Shown here: positions 58,769 through 64,000 of the stretch, one piece after another
Layout of the letters: every line of letters starts with the position of its first letter
Numbering within the stretch: position 1 is the first letter of the stretch
NCBI GenBank assembly: GCA_024681295.1
Contig: JAILBC010000087.1
Span: 27,628-91,627, forward strand
Direction: 5' to 3'
DNA length: 64,000 nucleotides
Source of the DNA: Bacteroidales bacterium
Lineage (GTDB): Bacteria > Bacteroidota > Bacteroidia > Bacteroidales > F082
Position numbers and translations under genes: made by a program
The notes under the pieces: model-generated
The model's input: only the letters and a program-made list of their open reading frames with translations
What the model was told of the DNA's origin: nothing
Database searches by the model: none

Positions 58769-59238
58769 CTATGATGATACGGTTCGTTTTTTAGGATTGT
58801 AAATGCTCTATATAACTGCTCCACGAAGATCAACCTCACCATCTGGTGGGAAAAGGTCATCGGGGAAAGCGACATCTGCGTGTCGGCACGGTCGTAGACC
58901 TCCTGGGCAAAGCCGTAAGGGCCGCCGATGATGAACACAATGCGCTTCGCTCCCGAAGCAGTCCATTTTTCAATGATTTCCGAAAATTCAACAGAAGTGT
59001 ATTGTTTTCCTCTTTCATCCAACAACACCACCTGGTCACCGGGCTGCAACTGTTGCAACAGCAGGAAGCTCTCGGCCTTTTTCTGTTGGTCTTCGCTCAG
59101 CGTCTTGCGGTTGCGGATGTCGGGAATCTCCTTCATTTCAAACGAGGCGTAATGCCCCAGCCTGCCGACATATTTCTTGATGCCGGTGACGAGGTAGTCC
59201 TCGTCGGTCTTGCCGATGACAAGCAGGAGGATCTTCAT
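58738..59238 (-). CDS. rlmH: 23S rRNA pseudouridine-1915 methyltransferase RlmH, 166 aa
   Basis: A SPOUT methyltransferase with MKILLLVIGKTDEDYLVTGI at the start, FIIGGPYGFAQEVYDRAD (SAM-binding knot) and LSPMTFSHQMVRLIFVEQLY RAFTIL at the end. RlmH methylates Psi1915 in 23S rRNA. Family members usually end near EPYHH; here GHPAGMQAL follows, encoded by a REP-like unit, so the natural stop was replaced. It overlaps the DUF4340 gene upstream by 4 nt. Confidence 0.95.
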   Translation of the reverse strand: MKILLLVIGKTDEDYLVTGIKKYVGRLGHYASFEMKEIPDIRNRKTLSEDQQKKAESFLLLQQLQPGDQVVLLDERGKQYTSVEFSEIIEKWTASGAKRIVFIIGGPYGFAQEVYDRADTQMSLSPMTFSHQMVRLIFVEQLYRAFTILKNEPYHHRGHPAGMQAL

Positions 59239-60332
59239 TTCAAGACCTGATAGTAGTCAATTTCATATTGGATGGGGTTGCCCGCTACATAGTAGTTGAC
59301 GTCGTTGATCAGCTTGTCGAAGATGTAGTATTGCACCAGCACGAAGTCACGGTCATCGTTGACAAAGGCGTACATTCGGTCAACGTCGATGGCGCGTTCT
59401 TCCTCGGGGATGATGTTCAGGGTCTGCTGGCGCTTGGGGTAGGTCTTCATCGAGACCTCCTTGCCTTCCTTATTCACCAAAGTGATACGGTGGAGGAAGG
59501 GAGAGTTGTAGATGGAGTCTCTGCGCTGCTGTGGGGTGATGCTGTTGATGAGCGACTCGAAGCGGACATCACTGAAGGCTGAGAGGAAATTGATCACCTT
59601 GAGGGTGTCCATGGGCAGCACTTGGTTGTCGGCAAGGCGAGTCAGTTGATACTGGTGATGGCCGGTGTTGTCAATACGGAAGCTGCGTGTCGGGTCGTCG
59701 CCGAACTCCACACTGGCACTCTGGATGTTGGCCAGGTTCTCATGGAAGATGGTGTGATCGCGCCAGTCGTCAGGATCGGCGGTGAAACGGGTGGAGATGT
59801 AGCCCTGGAAGCCCGGGATGTAGACGATGTAAGCCTGGTCGGCGCCCTCACGGAGCATGAAGGTACCGATGTTGTCCATGGTCGACTCGCCCACGTAGAA
59901 CACCTTGGTGCGCTTCTCGTGGGGGAAGAGCTTGATCTTGTTGAACAGGTTGATACGTGGAACGATCTGGTAGACCTCCACCTTGGTGCTGCTACTGGCC
60001 ATCTGGGCGATGACGTTGTCGTGGCTGGCTTTCGAAACGGGCATTCTAACGCGCACCTTGTAGAGCGTGTAGAACAATTGGTCAATCTTCTTGGGATGGG
60101 CCTTGTAGTCCTGGTTGAGGGTCCAGCCGCTACCGTTGGCATTGCGTTCCAGCAGGGTCTCATGGTCCCTACGGTCGGCGAGATACACTTTGGTAATCGA
60201 GGCGGTATCCCACACCATGAAATCGGCCGAATCGCCGCGGATGGAGCTGAGGTAACGGTTGTTCCAGATCAAAAGTACCGCAATGGCGACCAGAACAATG
60301 GTAAGGATGATGGCAAATCTATTTTTTTTCAT
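59235..60332 (-). CDS. DUF4340 protein of the gldFG unit, 365 aa
   Basis: One N-terminal membrane helix (IILTIVLVAIAVLLIWNN, about residues 8-25), then an exported domain with FMVWDTASITKVYLADRRDH and WTLNQDYKAHPKKIDQLFYT, the DUF4340 pattern. Genes of this kind commonly follow GldG-type ABC components. It is 1 nt downstream of the fused gldF-gldG gene and overlaps rlmH by 4 nt. Role unknown; probably part of the ABC-2-type export complex. Confidence 0.85.
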   Translation of the reverse strand: MKKNRFAIILTIVLVAIAVLLIWNNRYLSSIRGDSADFMVWDTASITKVYLADRRDHETLLERNANGSGWTLNQDYKAHPKKIDQLFYTLYKVRVRMPVSKASHDNVIAQMASSSTKVEVYQIVPRINLFNKIKLFPHEKRTKVFYVGESTMDNIGTFMLREGADQAYIVYIPGFQGYISTRFTADPDDWRDHTIFHENLANIQSASVEFGDDPTRSFRIDNTGHHQYQLTRLADNQVLPMDTLKVINFLSAFSDVRFESLINSITPQQRRDSIYNSPFLHRITLVNKEGKEVSMKTYPKRQQTLNIIPEEERAIDVDRMYAFVNDDRDFVLVQYYIFDKLINDVNYYVAGNPIQYEIDYYQVLK

Positions 60333-60333
60333 T

Positions 60334-62772
60334 TTATTGATATTTATTTTTTCGTATTAACGCCACGACCAACCCAAACAGCATCACCATCCCAATGGGA
60401 ACCAGAATGTTGACCAACTGCCAGCGGAGGCGTTGGTTGACTTTCTTGTCGGGGTCAAGCAGGCGAATCTTGAACTCGCGCGAGCGGATGGCGATGAGGT
60501 TCTCGCCTTCTACCAAGTAGGTGATGGCGTTCTCAATGAAGTCCTTGTTGCCGTAAGTGTTTTGGGTGTATTGGTCGTAGCCCAGGGGCAAGGGTTTCTT
60601 GCTAAGGATGTCGATTTGGTTGCGGATGACGTCGCCGTCGGCCACCACGATCATGGCGGTGGGGACGCTCTCTGTCATGAAGTCCATCTCCTTGCTTTCC
60701 TCAATCTCGGGATTGATGCGGTTGGCATAAAGCGAGGGGAAGGTGCCTTTGAGGAGGTAGGCCACGTTTTGGCTATTGGAGGGAAACAGGCGCTTGTCGG
60801 GGTTCTGCCGCAGCATGGCTAGGGTGATAAACACGGGAACGCCTGAGATCTTAGTGTAGTCGGAGGTCTTCAGCAAGGGTGTCTTCACGATATTGCCTTC
60901 GGAAGTGGTGGCGTCGATGGAGCTCACGAAGTCCAATTTGATGGCGTTGAGGTGGCGCACCATAGGATGGTTGGAGGCGGCCTGCACCAAGGGGAAGTAG
61001 AACCAGCGGTAGAACTCCAGCTGGGGCTGACCTGCCACCTGGCCAGTGCGGATAGGCAGAGCGGCGCAATTCAGGTCGAGCAGCAGGTTGCGGTTGAGAC
61101 GCACCCCGTAGCGGAAGAGCATGTCGTCGAGATTGAGGTCCTGCTCCACACCAACCGTCGACTCCTGTGAGGTGAGGCTGTCCATGGTGGCGAACACAGG
61201 CTCTACGAGCCATAGCACCTTGCCGCCGTGCATGATGTACTGGTCAATGAGGAACTTCTCCTTCTCATCGAAGGGCTGGGTGGGTTTGGCGACGACAAGG
61301 GCGTCGTATTTGATGTTGGCGTGGATCTCGCCGTTGACGTCCTCGTAGCGTTCGATGAGGGCATCCACCTTGTTGTCGAGGGTGCCACGGGTCACGTGAT
61401 AGTCCTTCTTGAGGGTCTCCACGATGTCGTAGGTCTCATTCTCGTCAAGTTCGCCGTGGCCTTCAATGAAGGCGATGCTAGGCTGTTTGCTTCGGGTAAC
61501 CTTCACGATGGCGTCGAGGAGCTTGTACTCCAGGTTCTGCATGGAGGCGTTGAGGGCTTCCTCGCCCGACTGGCCCGGACGTTGGCTCTCTAGCAGGTCG
61601 ATGGCAATCTCGGTATTGTTGCGGAAGCTCACCAGGGCTCCTGGCCATATCACCATCTGGCTGACGCTGCCGTCGGGCCGCTGGTCGGTGAGTTCGGTGG
61701 GGTTCAACCCCTGCCGGTAGAGGGTGTTGTAGGTCTCCAAAAGCTCAGCACGATCCGTGCTCTCGGAGGGGTTGATGAACTCGTAGTCGATGTATTTCGA
61801 GTAGGCACGGAACTCGTCGAGCATCTCCTTGGTCTCTCGGCGGAGTTTTTTGAAGCCTGCCGGAAAGTCGCCTTCCAGATAGACCTTGAAATAGACGTAG
61901 TCGTCGAGGTCGCGGAGGGTCTCCTTGGTGGTATCGGAAAGCGAATAGCGCTTCTCGCTGGTGAGGTCGAAACGGGTGAACACAAACGAGCCGATGACGT
62001 TGATGGTCACAATGAGCACCAGGCTAATGATGAACGAGGTAATCCACTTGCGCTTGGCCAGCACCAGCTTGGTCATGCATAGGAAGAGCGCCATCACCCC
62101 GAGGAAGTAGAGGATGTCACGCGTGTCGACCACGCCGCGGCTGATGGAGCTGTAGTGGGCCGACATGCCTAGGCGCTGGATGAAGAGGTCGATGGGACCG
62201 AACAACGACAAGGAGTAGATGAACTCAAAGCCGATGTACATGAAGCCGCAGAGGAACACCGAGAGGATGAAAGCCAGGATCTGGTTGCCGGTCACCGACG
62301 AGCAAAAGACGCCGATGGAGACGAAACTCGCGCTCAGCAGGAACAGGCCGATGTAGGAACCTAGGATGCCGCCGCTGTCGAGGTTGCCCATCGGGAAACC
62401 TAGGCGATACACCGAGAAATAATACACCGCCGTGGGAATCAAGGCCAGAAGGACCAGCACCACACAGGCCAGGAACTTGGCCAAAATAATCTGCCAATCC
62501 GACAGAGGTTTGGTGAACAGCATCTCAATGGTGCCCGTACGGTTTTCCTCGGCGAAGCTGCGCATGGTGACCGCTGGTACGAGGAACAGGAACACCCAAG
62601 GCGCCAAGATGAACAGTCCGTCAAGGTTGGCATAACCGTATGTAAGCAGATTAAAATCACTTTGGAACACCCAGAGAAACAGTCCCGTAATCAGCAGAAA
62701 CACCACGATGACCATGATGCCAATCAGGGAACTCATGAAATTGCTGACCTCTTTCTTGAAAAGCGCGTACAT
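60334..62772 (-). CDS. GldF-GldG fusion, ABC-2-type gliding/export component, 812 aa
   Basis: Residues 1-245 form an ABC-2 permease with six membrane helices (VVFLLITGLFLWVFQSDFNL, FAEENRTGTIEMLFTKPLSD as the cytoplasmic signature, like GldF). Residues about 250-812 match GldG: a helix ISLVLIVTINVIGSFVFTRF, DLTSEKRYSLSDTTKETL, IAFIEGHGELDENETYDIVE and a C-terminal helix near 785-805. GldF and GldG are normally separate proteins. The partner ATPase GldA is not in the window. Promoter element at 62795-62802. Confidence 0.9.
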   Translation of the reverse strand: MYALFKKEVSNFMSSLIGIMVIVVFLLITGLFLWVFQSDFNLLTYGYANLDGLFILAPWVFLFLVPAVTMRSFAEENRTGTIEMLFTKPLSDWQIILAKFLACVVLVLLALIPTAVYYFSVYRLGFPMGNLDSGGILGSYIGLFLLSASFVSIGVFCSSVTGNQILAFILSVFLCGFMYIGFEFIYSLSLFGPIDLFIQRLGMSAHYSSISRGVVDTRDILYFLGVMALFLCMTKLVLAKRKWITSFIISLVLIVTINVIGSFVFTRFDLTSEKRYSLSDTTKETLRDLDDYVYFKVYLEGDFPAGFKKLRRETKEMLDEFRAYSKYIDYEFINPSESTDRAELLETYNTLYRQGLNPTELTDQRPDGSVSQMVIWPGALVSFRNNTEIAIDLLESQRPGQSGEEALNASMQNLEYKLLDAIVKVTRSKQPSIAFIEGHGELDENETYDIVETLKKDYHVTRGTLDNKVDALIERYEDVNGEIHANIKYDALVVAKPTQPFDEKEKFLIDQYIMHGGKVLWLVEPVFATMDSLTSQESTVGVEQDLNLDDMLFRYGVRLNRNLLLDLNCAALPIRTGQVAGQPQLEFYRWFYFPLVQAASNHPMVRHLNAIKLDFVSSIDATTSEGNIVKTPLLKTSDYTKISGVPVFITLAMLRQNPDKRLFPSNSQNVAYLLKGTFPSLYANRINPEIEESKEMDFMTESVPTAMIVVADGDVIRNQIDILSKKPLPLGYDQYTQNTYGNKDFIENAITYLVEGENLIAIRSREFKIRLLDPDKKVNQRLRWQLVNILVPIGMVMLFGLVVALIRKNKYQ

Positions 62773-62794
62773 TCCTCAATAAACATTAAACTTG

Positions 62795-62802
62795 CAAAAA
62801 TA
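62795..62802 (-). promoter_or_regulatory. Promoter -7 element TATTTTTG of gldFG
   Basis: Minus-strand TATTTTTG, 22 nt upstream of the gldFG ATG; fits TAnnTTTG. No -33 TTTG at correct spacing is obvious. Confidence 0.5.
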
Positions 62803-62833
62803 CAAATTTTTCCCGACTCTCGAAGTTTTTTCG

Positions 62834-62841
62834 TAGCTTTG
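62834..62841 (+). promoter_or_regulatory. Promoter -7 element TAGCTTTG of dnaG
   Basis: TAGCTTTG 19 nt before the dnaG ATG; divergent from the gldFG promoter. Confidence 0.55.
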
Positions 62842-62860
62842 CACTTCATTTGAAGAGAAA

Positions 62861-64000
62861 ATGCCTATCCCAAGGGAAACCGTCGAACAGATCCTCTCCA
62901 CCGCTCGAATCGAAGAAGTGGTGGGGGAATTCGTCTCGCTCAAGAAACGCGGGGCGAATTACATCGGACTGTGCCCTTTCCACAACGAGAAGACTGGCTC
63001 GTTCAACGTGAACCCGGCACGTAACATCTTCAAATGCTTTGGTTGCGGCAAGGGCGGCGACTCGGCCAAGTTCCTCATGGAACATGAGCACCTCACCTAC
63101 CCCGAGGCCCTTCGCTACCTGGCCAAAAAATACAACATCCAAATCGAAGAGAAGGAGTTGACGCCTGAGGAAATCGCAGCCCAGACCGAGCGCGAGAAAA
63201 TGTTCAACATCAACGCCTTCGCCGACAAGTTCTTCGTGGATACCTTGTGGAACACCGATGAGGGCAAGTCGGTGGGCTTGGAGTATTTCCGTGAACGCGG
63301 CTTCCTCAACCCCATCATCGAGCGGTTCCACTTGGGCTACAGTCCTTCTCCGTGGGAGGCCTTCACCCAACACGCCAAAGAGAACGGCTACGACCCCGAA
63401 TTTCTCGAGAAGGTGGGGTTTTGCATCAAACGGCAGAACGGCGAATACTACGACCGCTACCACGGCCGGGTGATGTTCCCCATCCACAACCTCACAGGCA
63501 AAGTCATCGGCTTCGGCGGACGTATCCTTCAGTCCGACCCCGAGAAGAAACTGGCCAAATACCAGAACTCACCCGAGTCGGAAATCTACCAGAAGAAAGA
63601 GACCCTCTACGGCATCTACTTCGCCAAAAGCGCCATCGTCAACAAAGACGAGTGCATCTTGGTGGAAGGCTATTTCGACGTGCTGCGGATGCACCAGTTG
63701 GGTATCGAGAATGTGGTGGCCAGTTCTGGAACGTCTTTAACAATAGAACAGATTCGTTTAATTAAACGATACACAAAGAATATCACCATGCTTTACGACG
63801 GTGATGCTGCCGGTCTCCATGCGGCCCTGCGTGGCACCGACATGATCCTCGCCGAAGGCATGAACGTGCGCGTGGTGCTGCTTCCCCCGGAACACGACCC
63901 CGACAGCTTCGGCAAGGTATACCCCACGGACTATGTGGAGAAGTATCTGAAAGACAATGCCAAGGACTTCATCAAGTTCAAGACCGAGCTGCTGCTGAAA
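62861..64000 (+). CDS. dnaG: DNA primase DnaG, partial (right edge)
   Basis: The first 380 residues are present. The zinc-binding domain (LCPFHNEKTGSF ... FKCFGCGKGGD, about residues 38-68) is followed by the N-terminal part of the RNA polymerase domain (HGRVMFPIHNLTGKVIGFGG) and the TOPRIM start (ILVEGYFDVLRMHQ, then MLYDGDAAG with the metal-binding Asp pair). It makes RNA primers for replication with DnaB. The frame runs open to the window edge. Divergent from gldFG across 88 nt. Confidence 0.96.
   Translation, partial: MPIPRETVEQILSTARIEEVVGEFVSLKKRGANYIGLCPFHNEKTGSFNVNPARNIFKCFGCGKGGDSAKFLMEHEHLTYPEALRYLAKKYNIQIEEKELTPEEIAAQTEREKMFNINAFADKFFVDTLWNTDEGKSVGLEYFRERGFLNPIIERFHLGYSPSPWEAFTQHAKENGYDPEFLEKVGFCIKRQNGEYYDRYHGRVMFPIHNLTGKVIGFGGRILQSDPEKKLAKYQNSPESEIYQKKETLYGIYFAKSAIVNKDECILVEGYFDVLRMHQLGIENVVASSGTSLTIEQIRLIKRYTKNITMLYDGDAAGLHAALRGTDMILAEGMNVRVVLLPPEHDPDSFGKVYPTDYVEKYLKDNAKDFIKFKTELLLK

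Noticed and set aside
1..64000. tRNA or rRNA genes
   Set aside because: No cloverleaf-like sequence or rRNA signature was seen on either strand, though a covariance search was not possible.

Overview
The window is chromosomal DNA of a Bacteroidota bacterium, most likely Bacteroidales. The evidence is a gldK-gldL-gldM-gldN type IX secretion operon with a PorP/SprF protein upstream, a GldF-GldG type ABC component, a Bacteroidota-type LptE/SecG gene row, and repeated use of the Bacteroidota -7 promoter element TAnnTTTG (mostly TATCTTTG). The mevalonate-pathway genes suggest a lineage other than the common Bacteroides/Prevotella group. Two halves meet near 33.4 kb: an AT-rich accessory half (1-33.4 kb) and a visibly GC-richer housekeeping half (33.5-64 kb).

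Accessory half. Two direct copies of a block carrying an unknown gene and a decayed GNAT acetyltransferase (1-453 and 25535-26088) bracket about 25 kb. Inside lie a Sel1-repeat protein, an IS256-family element (2239-3781) beside an IS3-type remnant, and a first radical-SAM peptide cluster (4.2-8.3 kb). That cluster holds an M42 peptidase, a radical SAM enzyme, three small Cys-rich peptides, a terminator and a second radical SAM enzyme. Next are a second Sel1 protein, a lipoprotein and a large co-directional gene set (10.5-24.1 kb): a ClpX-like AAA+ ATPase (frameshifted), a SecB-like protein, a receiver-domain protein, a 27-repeat BspA-type LRR fused to a GHKL ATPase, a paralogous GHKL protein without LRRs, and an unknown 203-aa protein. 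A degenerate IS1634-type element lies upstream. A second peptide cluster (26.1-31.3 kb) has a 21-aa candidate precursor, three radical SAM/SPASM enzymes, a CAT-like acyltransferase and a GT8 glycosyltransferase. It follows a class I lysyl-tRNA synthetase that carries a C-terminal tRNA-binding domain. The candidate precursors of both clusters share a similar leader of about 52-55 nt, and in both a hairpin terminator separates precursor DNA from the next radical SAM gene.

Housekeeping half. pheT, a sigma-54 activator, lptE, a TPR gene and secG are followed by groES-groEL, an M23-like membrane protein, rseP, porP/sprF, gldKLMN, an EamA transporter and recG on the plus strand. On the minus strand, from the right, run a gldF-gldG fusion, a DUF4340 gene and rlmH; then a DUF2807 gene, HMG-CoA reductase, two GHMP kinases, diphosphomevalonate decarboxylase, gtrA and rfaE2. 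dnaG runs off the right edge. Two families of short repeats occupy gene boundaries here: heptamers (GGAAAGT/GGAAAAC type) and palindromic REP-like units. Several coding ends are written by the repeats themselves (M23 protein, EamA transporter, rfaE2, rlmH).

Best candidates for undescribed biology are the SecB/ClpX/receiver/LRR-GHKL system, the pair of radical-SAM peptide clusters with a shared leader, and the repeat families that remodel gene ends.
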